Source: Nostoc sp. CHAB 5836 (GTDB lineage: Bacteria > Cyanobacteriota > Cyanobacteriia > Cyanobacteriales > Nostocaceae). From it: DNA of 43,859 bases. The stretch covers positions 1 to 43,859 of the forward strand of contig NZ_JAIVFV010000045.1 of assembly GCF_020829445.1 (NCBI RefSeq). The letters are read 5' to 3'. Below are positions 1 to 8,713 of the stretch, one piece after another (within the stretch, counting starts at the first letter, position 1; each line of letters opens with the position of its first letter). Position numbers and translations under genes: made by a program. The notes below the pieces were generated by a model. It saw nothing but the letters and a program-made list of their open reading frames with translations. It was not told where the DNA came from and made no database searches.

Positions 1-244
1 TTTTACGCAAGCCTAATTGACGCAATATATATGCCACCAAGGGTGCGCCCAGAGTTATCGACATAAAGTATACTGTGGAATTAGCTCCAATCCAGACATC
101 ATCAACTTGATGTTGAGCCATGAGCGTTGAGATAAAGGGAGTAAACAGCCCCATAGAAATACCGGAAATAAAACCGATAATATATAAGGCTGGTAAACCT
201 ATGGAAAACGGAGAAGTTGATGCTTTTGAAGAAATTTCCTGCAT
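1..244 (-). CDS. MFS-type transporter, N-terminal part (runs off the left edge)
   Basis: Reading the minus strand from an ATG at 244 gives about 81 residues without a stop to the window edge. After a short polar start (MQEISSKAS) comes a hydrophobic helix (LYIIGFISGISMGLFTPF), a polar loop with HQVDDVWIGAN, a second helix, then RQLGLRK. That pattern, with the loop after helix 1 and a basic RxxGxRK turn after helix 2, fits the start of a major facilitator superfamily transporter. It lies just after the terminal NRPS gene in the same orientation, so it may export the cluster product; that role is inferred from position. No clear Shine-Dalgarno precedes the ATG, and a mobile element sits only about 20 bases upstream. 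Substrate cannot be told from this fragment. Confidence 0.7.
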   Translation of the reverse strand, partial: MQEISSKASTSPFSIGLPALYIIGFISGISMGLFTPFISTLMAQHQVDDVWIGANSTVYFMSITLGAPLVAYILRQLGLRK

Positions 245-265
245 TGTTTTGGTAAAGTTATATAT

Positions 266-391
266 CAATACAGTTCAGTTAAGGCTAAAACTTTTTGCCA
301 AAGTCAATTTTTTTAACGAACCGCCAAGGACGCCAAGGACGCCAAGAACGCAAAGAAAGAGAACAAAGAAATGCTTAACTCAACTGTATTG
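266..391. repeat. MITE-like element with 18-bp inverted ends and a 10-bp target duplication
   Basis: The left end reads CAATACAGTTCAGTTAAG and the right end is its inverted copy with one mismatch. Both sides are flanked by the identical 10-mer AGTTATATAT (256-265 and 392-401), which marks a target-site duplication. The inside carries a tandem of GGACGCCAA units (about 322-350). There is no coding capacity, so it would be a non-autonomous element. It sits between the NRPS gene and the transporter start codon. Confidence 0.85.
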
Positions 392-509
392 AGTTATATA
401 TTTGCAGTCAGAGTAATATGTTGGCGTTGCTGAATCCAGGAATGGAGGAATTATTTTGAGCATTCGAGTAAACAGCAACGACGACTTGCGTCACAAGTAC
501 TCCCTAGAG

Positions 510-3476
510 TTATTTGCGCTGCCGAACGCCTTCTTCTATTGGCGATATAACTGCAAGCATATTCTCTATCAGATCCAAGTATTGCTTGCCCAATTGATTG
601 ATGGTTGCAGGAAGATGAAAATTGCGAGAGTATTCGATTTCTAAATGGAAAATGCCATCGATAATGGAAAAGAAGAACTCTAACAAGGTTGTGCGTTTTT
701 GTTCAGGAGGGGACAAACGCCGATCGCGGTCTTCCTCAATGAACTCAAACAAATCAAACACAGGTTGGGTGCGATTTCCCAGGTAATTGGCTCTAATCGA
801 TGTCAGATTAGCATCAGGATAGATATAATTTGGCAAGCGATCGCATATCCAATCAAAGGTGACGCCGTTCATTGGCAGTGCATCAAAACCATCTTTGATA
901 TGGTTGATGGTTTTCTCCCACTTTTCCTCATAGTTTATCATCACCCCAACGGGGAAATTTACTGCGAAGTTACCAAAGCTTTCCCAGAAAATTTGGTTAT
1001 CGCCCAAATCTCTACCGTGGCTACGATGACTCAATACTACCCAAGAAGTGCCACACCAAACAGCCGTCAGTTGATATAAGGGAGCAAGTAAAAGTGTATA
1101 AAGATTGCAACCATAGTGCTGTTTAGCTTTGCGTAACAGTGTGTCACTGTGAGCTTTGGTGAGAGTGAATCGTTCAGTAGCAGCAGAAGCTTCGATGTTA
1201 GTCCCCTTGACATGGTCAAAGGGAACATAAAACGCATATTGTCGAGAAGGAAATTGAGATTTCCAATAATCAACATGGCTGGACAAAGCTCCTTTTTTGT
1301 CTTCTTCCACAAGCAGACGGACAAAATCTGCGTAGGAAGGTGGCGAGGGGTTTTCAAAACTAGGCACACCACCCACCAAAATCTGGTCGTAAGCGTACCA
1401 AAGTTCTTTAAATAGGACAGTTGTACTCAGCATATCAGCGATGATATGGTGGGCAATCATGGTGATGTCGGAGGTTGATTCATCAACTTTGACTACGATT
1501 GTTGCTAATAGCGGCCACTCTTCAAGACGCAGTTTTTGACTGCTTTGCTCTATGCGAGAGCGAATTTCGCGATCGCGCCCGGCTGCACTCAGGTGACTAC
1601 CATCAAAGAAATCTACAGGAAATTGCTTTTCTGTACCCATGATTTGCTGCTGCCATTCTCCATTGCGTTGTACAAACAAAGTACGCAAAGCAGGATGCCG
1701 TGCCATCATCAAGTTGAAAGCTTTGTTGAAAACGTCCAGATTCAAAGCTTGGCGGTAGCGAAAACGTGTATACCCCGTCCACTGATAGGGAGGCTCGAAG
1801 TATGTCACCAGCCATTGCTGCGCTGGCCCCAGTGGTAAGTATTCTTGAGCAGCATCAATGGTTTCACCCGGTTTTGGTTTCGGCTGACTCTTATTGGGCA
1901 GCGCCTGGAGAGCGTTACGATCCAGCTTGCCATTATGATTTTTAGGCAGACTGGGCAACCATTCCACACGTTGGGGAATCATATAATCAGGCAGTAGTTG
2001 GGAGAGATGTTCCTTGATTTGTCGATTATCCACCTTGTTTCCAGACAACCAAGCGATCAATCTCTTCTGCCCAGCCCCATAATCTACAGCTAAAACTGCG
2101 GCTTCGCGCACTGCTGGATGAGTATTAAGAACGCTCTCAATTTCTCCTAGTTCTACACGAAAACCCCGAATTTTTACCTGGTTGTCAATCCGTCCGTGAT
2201 ATTCAAAACTACCGTCTGGCAATTCCTTCGCCAAATCCCCAGTCCGATAGAGATACTGTCCGGGAATCTGGGGAAAGGGATTGAGGCGAAAAGCTTCTGA
2301 TGTGCGTTGCAAATCATTTAAGTAACCTTTGGCAAGTTGTACACCTCCAATCCAAAGTTCTCCCAAATGCCCAGGTACCACTGGCTGCATTTGCTCATCT
2401 AGAATCTTGATGTAAACATTATCAATGGCTTTGCCGATGGGAATTTGATTAGTCACCTGTTCATTAGGACGTTGCTCAATAATATGAGCAGTCACGTCAA
2501 TGGATGCCTCAGTTGGCCCATAGAGATTTGCTAGTCCAGTATCCGTTCCATACTTGTCAATCCAACGTTGGATAAAAGGTAAAGGCAAAGCTTCACCACT
2601 AAAAATTAACCAGCGCAAGCCAGGAAATTCCCAAGATTCATCTTCTAAAGCACTGATAAATTCGCCAAACAATGAAGGTACGAAGTGCATAACATTGATT
2701 TGGGTATCCTTAATCCACTGAGCGAATTTCCAAGGATTGATCACTGTTTCCCTTTCTACTGGGCAAATAGTCGCTCCCTCCATCAACGTCCAGAAAAGTT
2801 CCCAAACGGAGATATCGAAACAGAAAGAAGTTTTTTGAGCAACTCTGTCTCCAGGTTTCAGGCTGAATGTATTTTGCATCCAGCGCAGGCGGTTCATATA
2901 ACCCCGATGGTTGAGCATTACTCCTTTGGGGCGTCCGGTGGAGCCAGAAGTATATAGAACCGTCATCAAATCATCGGCATCATTAGTATAGGGCGGATCT
3001 TGATCTGAGAAAGTAGACCAAGTATCTTTACTAAGTAAGTTTAGTTTTTTGCTGGGACTGAACGTGTCGCCATCGTCTAAAAACAGCAAAGTATGCAATG
3101 GTGACGCTGCATTCAAACACTCTTCAAGTTTGTTAGTTACTTGATACTCAGTTAGCAAAGTGTCAATCTTGGCGTGTTCGAGAATGTAACGAATGCGATC
3201 GCCTGGGTAGGAGGGGTCAAGAGGAACATAAGCCCCACCAGCCTTGAGAATCCCCAAAATTCCCACTAGCATTAAAGGATTGCGCTGTGTCATGATGCCA
3301 ACAAGAGTGTTTGGCCCTACACCCTGAGTCCGCAAATAATTGGCCAGCTGATTAGAAAGGCGATGTAACTGGGCGTAAGTAAGTTTAGTTTGTTGATGTA
3401 GAACTGCGATCGCTTCCGGTGTTTGCTGAACCTGTTCTACAATTTTCAGGTAAGGAATTTCTGTAATATTGCTCAT
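510..3476 (-). CDS. NRPS protein with adenylation then condensation domain, no carrier domain (serine-like code)
   Basis: A 988-residue protein. Residues about 10-520 form an amino-acid adenylation domain: YTSGSTGRPKG near 172, then the FDISVWELF, NLYGPTE, YRTGDL and NGKLDR core motifs. The ten pocket residues I align to the GrsA positions read D-I-W-H-I-S-L-I-D-K, very close to published serine codes (DVWHLSLIDK). Residues about 545-975 form a condensation domain with HHIIADM near 674. The linker between them is short and has no LGG-type Ser carrier motif, so the PCP is absent. No thioesterase follows. The ATG has TAGGAA about 10 bases upstream. It is the last enzyme gene of the operon. I infer that it loads serine onto the C-terminal carrier of the preceding PKS protein, and that its condensation domain releases the chain or adds a further nucleophile. 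The order A-C without T is unusual. Confidence 0.92.
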   Translation of the reverse strand: MSNITEIPYLKIVEQVQQTPEAIAVLHQQTKLTYAQLHRLSNQLANYLRTQGVGPNTLVGIMTQRNPLMLVGILGILKAGGAYVPLDPSYPGDRIRYILEHAKIDTLLTEYQVTNKLEECLNAASPLHTLLFLDDGDTFSPSKKLNLLSKDTWSTFSDQDPPYTNDADDLMTVLYTSGSTGRPKGVMLNHRGYMNRLRWMQNTFSLKPGDRVAQKTSFCFDISVWELFWTLMEGATICPVERETVINPWKFAQWIKDTQINVMHFVPSLFGEFISALEDESWEFPGLRWLIFSGEALPLPFIQRWIDKYGTDTGLANLYGPTEASIDVTAHIIEQRPNEQVTNQIPIGKAIDNVYIKILDEQMQPVVPGHLGELWIGGVQLAKGYLNDLQRTSEAFRLNPFPQIPGQYLYRTGDLAKELPDGSFEYHGRIDNQVKIRGFRVELGEIESVLNTHPAVREAAVLAVDYGAGQKRLIAWLSGNKVDNRQIKEHLSQLLPDYMIPQRVEWLPSLPKNHNGKLDRNALQALPNKSQPKPKPGETIDAAQEYLPLGPAQQWLVTYFEPPYQWTGYTRFRYRQALNLDVFNKAFNLMMARHPALRTLFVQRNGEWQQQIMGTEKQFPVDFFDGSHLSAAGRDREIRSRIEQSSQKLRLEEWPLLATIVVKVDESTSDITMIAHHIIADMLSTTVLFKELWYAYDQILVGGVPSFENPSPPSYADFVRLLVEEDKKGALSSHVDYWKSQFPSRQYAFYVPFDHVKGTNIEASAATERFTLTKAHSDTLLRKAKQHYGCNLYTLLLAPLYQLTAVWCGTSWVVLSHRSHGRDLGDNQIFWESFGNFAVNFPVGVMINYEEKWEKTINHIKDGFDALPMNGVTFDWICDRLPNYIYPDANLTSIRANYLGNRTQPVFDLFEFIEEDRDRRLSPPEQKRTTLLEFFFSIIDGIFHLEIEYSRNFHLPATINQLGKQYLDLIENMLAVISPIEEGVRQRK

Positions 3477-3536
3477 CTCAATAATTTCCTAGTAAAGTTT
3501 TAAATTTTGGATTTTAGATCTATTCTCAATACCCTT

Positions 3537-3717
3537 GGGTTAAGCCGTAAAAATAAATTTGCGTAGGTTGGGTTGAGGAACGAAACCCAACATTATCAAG
3601 GCTTTGTTGGGTTTCGCTTACACTCAACCCAACCTACTATTTCTCTTACGCTCTGTGTTCTCTGCGCCTCTGTGGTTCGTAAAAAAAAGAGTTTCAGCCC
3701 TTTTGTGAACCCTATTG
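3537..3717. repeat. CAATAC-type element containing a nested hairpin repeat
   Basis: The ends are CAATACCCTTGGGTTAAG and a degenerate inverted copy finishing in CCTATTG. The inside holds a hairpin at 3563-3637 (arms GTAGGTTGGGTTGAG and CTCAACCCAACCTAC, with a second pair around GAAACCCAAC) and the motif TCTGCGCCTCTGTGGTTCGT that recurs at 34290, 40945 and, inverted, near 13745. No target duplication is visible here. It fills most of the gap between the NRPS and the third PKS gene. Confidence 0.75.
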
Positions 3718-3808
3718 GACTTTAGTCCTCTTTCATCAGGGCTGAATCCCTGACTACAAACTAAAAGCTTTTATTCTTTGTGACACTTGCGTAAGTCCTA
3801 TTTAAAAT

Positions 3809-6800
3809 CTAAAATTCGCTGAGTGTATTTACCATTTCTTGCAAACTCCTGCAACTTAGTAACGCTTGGCGATCGACTTTCCCAATTAGCTTTTCCAAGC
3901 GGGTAATAATGCGGATACGTTCCAGGGAATCTACACCTAAATCCGCCTCCATATCTTTGTCCATTTCCTCAGAACTAATTTGGTAGTGACAAATTTCCTC
4001 TGCCACCTGTCGAATTGTGGACTCAATTTTCGCATCTGCTTGTGATACTGACACCAGTTCTGTTGGCTGTTGGGGTTGAATTGTCAGTGAGCATAATTCC
4101 TCTATCTGAGCAATGTATTCCTGCATTAACTGATCAATAAGCGACAAGTCGAAGAAATTGTAGTCATAACTAGCAAACAGATGCAAACTGCCGTCGAATA
4201 TCTCTTGTAATATATCAATGGTTCCAACAGCATTTATGCCACCTGCTTGATAATCAATTACTTCTACAGGGCCGTATTGAGTTTTGATATGCGTATGCCC
4301 TGTGTAGGGAAAGTATAAATTTGATTTCAAGACGCTCCTAAACATAGATAAACTATGCTCAGGGATTTTGCCGTCTTCTAAGGCTATATTGTCCCGGAAC
4401 ATCAGCCCCATCTGGCGAGTCTGCGCTCGATCTAGACCGATGGCGATGCCATTTTGAACTTCTTGATGCACACGGTTTAACAGAATTTGCCAATCTTCAT
4501 CCGGTTGTGGTGGTGTAAAACTCAGGGCTAAATTCTGCGCGAAACTACTGACGACAGATGAAGCATCTGCACCAGGATAAACTCTACCGCTAGTGGGGAC
4601 TTGAAGGATTACAGATTGTGAAGACTGCTGCAATTTGACAACGGCTCGCAGAAAAGCTCCTAATAGCAAAGAATTTACAGGTAATCGCCAGTCACGAGTA
4701 CGTTCAATCAGTTTAGCAGTGCGATCGCGTCCGAGAATGTACCGTTGAGTATGGAATTGGGGGCGTGGGTGGTCAACAATATCGCCTTTGGGGTTCCAGA
4801 AGTAAGAATCCTTACCTTGGCTACTAGTATAAGCTGCCAGCGCTCGGTCTTCTTCGGGATCGTGCCAAGCGTTCATGGCTTGCACTAATTGGCTGTAATC
4901 TTCTAAGGTCGTAGCTGGAGGCAGATCAGGCTGCTCATTGCAGATATTTGCGCGATAAATTTCGAGAAATTCACGCAATATAAGATGATTTCCCAGAGCA
5001 TCAGAAATTAGGTGTTCGTTGCCTAAAAATAGCTGATATACGGAATCTTCTAAGCGCAATACAGAAAATTGATGCAATGGCCATGCAGTTAGGGGCCATT
5101 CATAATTTAACCAGCGATCAACTTCTGCCTGTACAGCCTGCTCTTTAGCATCACTGTCAAGATGTCTAAGATCTGTAACTGGAATTTCTGGAGGAATTGG
5201 ATCTTCCATAACTTCCATTAAGTATTCATTAAAGCGAGTCGCACCCTCTGGAACATGGAAGCGCGATCGCAACATGGGATGGCGAAATAGTAAGTCTTTC
5301 CAACTCTGCCAAGCAATATCTAAGTCGAAAGGCCCTTGTAAACGCAAACTAGAAAACAGGCTGTTGGAATTTACCACCCAGTGACCTAATAAGTGAAAAT
5401 ACTGTCCATGAAGCATTTCCACATTAGAACCTCTCCCCCATAGGGAGAGAGGCTTTGCGTTATTTATTTCACCCTGCTGTGTAGTGACTTTTTCTGGGTT
5501 AATAACTACAGCATCTCCACCAGTGACGATGTTTTGCTCATCCGAGGTTTGCCACTCTTCAAATATCTGAATTACTTGCCTCAATGTCTGTAACTGCATC
5601 AAATCTCGCAAAGAGAACTTGCGACTAAATGCTGTCTGTTGTTCTGCTGGAACCAGTTTTATGAGACCGCTCATCAGTTGCATCATCATGATTGAATCCA
5701 ATCCCAGGTCTGCCTCTAGGGAAATATCCAAATTTAATTGCTCCAACTTCAGTCCAGTTGTCTTAGCTGCTAGAGCCAAAATACGCTCCTCTAGGGTTGT
5801 ATCAGAGATGCTGATGGCAGGAATTTCTCGCTTCTGAACTGGAACTGACTCTTGCTTAGTGACTGCTGTAGTTTCAATCCAGAAACGTTGGCGTTGAAAG
5901 GGATAAGTAGGCAGAGGTATCCGGCTACGCTGATAATCGTGGTCAAAGCCAGACCAGTCCACCTTTACACCTTGAACATACAGCGAGGCTAAACTCTCAA
6001 GCAACTGCTGCCAATCGTTTTGTCCGCGACGTAAAGAAGGCAACCAAACTCCCACGCCATCAGGTAAAGACTGTTGCCCCATGCCTATAAGTACTGGATT
6101 TGGGCCAATTTCCACAAATAGGTTATACCCAAGGGCAAAAAGTGTCTCCATCCCTGTGGCAAATCGTACTGGCTGCCCTAGATGACGACGCCAATAACTA
6201 GCTTGACCAATTTCTCCTTCCTGCACTAGTTGTCCAGTCACATTGGAAATTAAGTCTATTTGGGGTTCATGATAGACTAACTCACTGCCTATGGCGGGCT
6301 TGGCCAACGCCACTTCCTGAGTATTAGACATGGGTGCGATTACCTGTTCTGGGGATGTAAATACCGCCGCCATCTCACCCTCCGGCGGTATTTGCATCAA
6401 ACGGGAGCGATCGGCAATCAACTTCAACCCATCTTCTAAACTGAACACTCCAGCCACACAAGCCGCGACATATTCGCCGACACTGTGACCGATCACGGCA
6501 TTGGGTTCAATTCCCCAAGAGCGCCATAATTCATATAGAGCATATTCCAAGGCAAATAAAGCTGGTTGGGTGTAAAGTGTTTGGTCGAGGGGGGAATTCT
6601 CACCTGGTGCGGGATAAATTACAGACAATAGGGGTTTTGGCAGATAAGGGCGCAAGATCGCATCGCAGCGCTCTAGGGCTTGGCGGAAAGTCGGCTGGGT
6701 ATCATAGAGTTGGCGTCCCATGCCTACATATTGCGAACCTTGTCCGGTGAACAAAAAGGCCACCTTGGGTTGACGGGATTTATCAACTTGCCCTTTGAGG

Positions 6801-8458
6801 AAGCCACGAGGATTTTGCCCAAGGTTGAAGGCTGCTAACTGTTCACACATCTGATTTAAGTCTTCAGCCACCACCGCCAAACGATGGGCAAATACACAGC
6901 GGCCTGTATTGGCAGTAAAACAGACATCGGCTAGGTTTATGTCAAGATTAGCTCTGAAGGCTGTGTAAAAGTTAACAACTAACTCCTGTAATCCGCTTTC
7001 AGTTTTCGCCGAGAGACTGAGCAGATGTAAGGGGCGTTCTACTTCATTGGACTGCTGCTGGCGGCTAGGGGCTTCTTCGATGACAAGGTGAGCATTAGTA
7101 CCAGTTACACCAAACCCACTCAACCCAGCAATCCGGGGTTTATCTCCAGAAGTCCAAGGCGATCGCTCGGTTGGCACTAGCACTGGCAGCTTTGCCCACG
7201 GGATCAAAGGATTGGGATTTTTTAGGTGTAGATGAGGGGGTATCTCTTGATGTTGCAGTGCCAGCACCACCTTGATCAGTCCCGCCACCCCTGCTGCTGA
7301 TTCTAAGTGACCAATGTTGGTTTTTGCCGAGCCAATGATTAAAGGCTCCTGTGGCGATCGCTCTTGGCACAACACTGCCCCCAAAGACTCGACTTCAATC
7401 GGATCTCCTAAAGATGTTCCTGTCCCGTGGGCTTCGACATAGCTAATTTGTCCAGGTTCTACCCCAGCGTTAGCCAAGGCTTTACGGATTAGTGCTTGCT
7501 GGGCGACTCCATTGGGAACTGTCAAACCACTACTGGGGCCATCTTGGTTAACCGCCGATCCCCGAATCAGGGCTAAGATATTGTCACCGTCAGCGATCGC
7601 ATCACTAAGGCGCTTGAGAACAACAACCCCACATCCTTCTCCCCTGGCAAAGCCGTCGGCCGCAGCATCAAAAGTCTTGCAACGACCATCGGCGGCTAAC
7701 ATTCTGGCTCGACAAGTGGCAATGGTCGCAATTGGTGACAGAATGAGATTCACCCCACCAGCGAAGGCGAGATTGCACTCTTGGCTACGCAGACTTTGGC
7801 AGGCTAAATGGATGGCTACCAGTGAAGATGAGCAAGCCGTATCCACCACCATACTTGGCCCCTGTAGACCCAAAGTATATGATAAGCGACCAGCTACAGC
7901 GTTGAGACAATTGCCTGTAGCACTGTAGGCATCGATTTTGCTGCGATCGCTAGACCCAATCTGGAGTTGCAAATAATCATTGGTGGTAATGCCGACAAAT
8001 ACCCCGGTTTGGCTATTCCTCAAGCGATCGGGTGCAATGCCAGCCTGCTCAATCGCCTCCCAGCTGACCTCCAACAACAGCCTCTGCTGGGGATCCATGT
8101 TCTCAACTTCCCGGGGGGTAATGCCAAAGAATTGGGCATCGAACTGGTCTACTTGGTCTAGAAACCCGGCATTTTTAACATACATTTTTCCTGGTGCATC
8201 AGGGTCTGGATCGTAGAATTCATCAATGTTCCATCGATCTTTTGGAACCTCAGTGATGGCATCCACTCCGTCATGAAGCAGAGACCAGAATGTTTGCAGA
8301 TTGTTAGCACCAGGAAATCGGCAACCCATACCAATAATGGCAATTGGCTCTGTCTTGGCACGCTCCATAGCCTCAAGCTTAGAGCGCATTTCTCTGACTG
8401 CCAGCAGTGCATTTTTTAAGCGATCGCGATGGTCAATAGTTTCGGAAATATTATTCAT
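3809..8458 (-). CDS. Type I PKS-NRPS hybrid, KS-AT(deleted)-ACP-C-ACP
   Basis: A 1549-residue protein. A helical N-terminal docking segment (1-38) precedes a KS (about 39-460) with Cys in [13 protein letters not shown] and NIGH intact. The AT starts near 565 with the GHSVGE serine motif near 656, but about 52 residues are missing after GEMAAVF compared with the neighbouring PKS. The gap removes the HAFHS block with the catalytic His, so this AT is probably inactive. The first ACP has DLGLDSI near 921. A condensation-like domain (about 1010-1440) has EHLISDA near 1149, where the first His of HHxxxDG is Glu. A second ACP (DLGVDSLERI, near 1509) ends the protein. There is no KR, DH, ER or thioesterase. 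Malonyl loading would need another AT in trans. It probably joins the polyketide to the amino acid carried on the last ACP; that is inference. Confidence 0.93.
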   Translation of the reverse strand: MNNISETIDHRDRLKNALLAVREMRSKLEAMERAKTEPIAIIGMGCRFPGANNLQTFWSLLHDGVDAITEVPKDRWNIDEFYDPDPDAPGKMYVKNAGFLDQVDQFDAQFFGITPREVENMDPQQRLLLEVSWEAIEQAGIAPDRLRNSQTGVFVGITTNDYLQLQIGSSDRSKIDAYSATGNCLNAVAGRLSYTLGLQGPSMVVDTACSSSLVAIHLACQSLRSQECNLAFAGGVNLILSPIATIATCRARMLAADGRCKTFDAAADGFARGEGCGVVVLKRLSDAIADGDNILALIRGSAVNQDGPSSGLTVPNGVAQQALIRKALANAGVEPGQISYVEAHGTGTSLGDPIEVESLGAVLCQERSPQEPLIIGSAKTNIGHLESAAGVAGLIKVVLALQHQEIPPHLHLKNPNPLIPWAKLPVLVPTERSPWTSGDKPRIAGLSGFGVTGTNAHLVIEEAPSRQQQSNEVERPLHLLSLSAKTESGLQELVVNFYTAFRANLDINLADVCFTANTGRCVFAHRLAVVAEDLNQMCEQLAAFNLGQNPRGFLKGQVDKSRQPKVAFLFTGQGSQYVGMGRQLYDTQPTFRQALERCDAILRPYLPKPLLSVIYPAPGENSPLDQTLYTQPALFALEYALYELWRSWGIEPNAVIGHSVGEYVAACVAGVFSLEDGLKLIADRSRLMQIPPEGEMAAVFTSPEQVIAPMSNTQEVALAKPAIGSELVYHEPQIDLISNVTGQLVQEGEIGQASYWRRHLGQPVRFATGMETLFALGYNLFVEIGPNPVLIGMGQQSLPDGVGVWLPSLRRGQNDWQQLLESLASLYVQGVKVDWSGFDHDYQRSRIPLPTYPFQRQRFWIETTAVTKQESVPVQKREIPAISISDTTLEERILALAAKTTGLKLEQLNLDISLEADLGLDSIMMMQLMSGLIKLVPAEQQTAFSRKFSLRDLMQLQTLRQVIQIFEEWQTSDEQNIVTGGDAVVINPEKVTTQQGEINNAKPLSLWGRGSNVEMLHGQYFHLLGHWVVNSNSLFSSLRLQGPFDLDIAWQSWKDLLFRHPMLRSRFHVPEGATRFNEYLMEVMEDPIPPEIPVTDLRHLDSDAKEQAVQAEVDRWLNYEWPLTAWPLHQFSVLRLEDSVYQLFLGNEHLISDALGNHLILREFLEIYRANICNEQPDLPPATTLEDYSQLVQAMNAWHDPEEDRALAAYTSSQGKDSYFWNPKGDIVDHPRPQFHTQRYILGRDRTAKLIERTRDWRLPVNSLLLGAFLRAVVKLQQSSQSVILQVPTSGRVYPGADASSVVSSFAQNLALSFTPPQPDEDWQILLNRVHQEVQNGIAIGLDRAQTRQMGLMFRDNIALEDGKIPEHSLSMFRSVLKSNLYFPYTGHTHIKTQYGPVEVIDYQAGGINAVGTIDILQEIFDGSLHLFASYDYNFFDLSLIDQLMQEYIAQIEELCSLTIQPQQPTELVSVSQADAKIESTIRQVAEEICHYQISSEEMDKDMEADLGVDSLERIRIITRLEKLIGKVDRQALLSCRSLQEMVNTLSEF

Positions 8459-8555
8459 TTTAATAATTTCTGAGGATGTTTAAAGAGTTATCGGGAAATT
8501 AAGCATTTCTGATGCAGTAGAGTAAAAATCTCTTGAGGAGCGAAAGGCAACCTAA

Positions 8556-8678
8556 CTAGTGGTCTGTATTATTAATTTTGATGAGTTTGTAGTAAGCACT
8601 TCAGTGCTTAAAAATTTAGGACTAAAGTCCTTACTACGAACTTTTTCACCACTCATAACTAATGCGATAGACTACTGG
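8556..8678. repeat. CTAGTGGTCTGT-ended element with GTAGTAAG...CTTACTAC core
   Basis: The left end CTAGTGGTCTGT matches the ends of the elements around the ParA-like gene (41558-43001); the right end is a decayed inverted copy (ATAGACTACTGG). The core holds GTAGTAAGCACTTCAGTGCTT and GGACTAAAGTCC hairpins, which also occur at 19773, 33683 and 42822. It lies between two PKS genes and has no coding content. Confidence 0.65.
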
Positions 8679-8713
8679 CACGTCAGCTTTAAAACATTAC
8701 CCTCCCTACATCC

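Noticed and set aside
120-392. 90-codon plus-strand frame at the left end
   Set aside because: Its second half reads through a repeat element (tandem GGACGCCAA units give a PRTPRTPRT string) and its first half is antisense to the transporter start.
699-1838. Several plus-strand frames opposite the NRPS gene
   Set aside because: They lie antisense to a well-conserved condensation domain, have no ribosome sites and encode no recognisable protein.
7512-7928. 138-codon plus-strand frame opposite the KS domain of the third PKS
   Set aside because: Arg/Ala/Pro-rich shadow of a conserved KS; similar shadows occur opposite the other KS domains.
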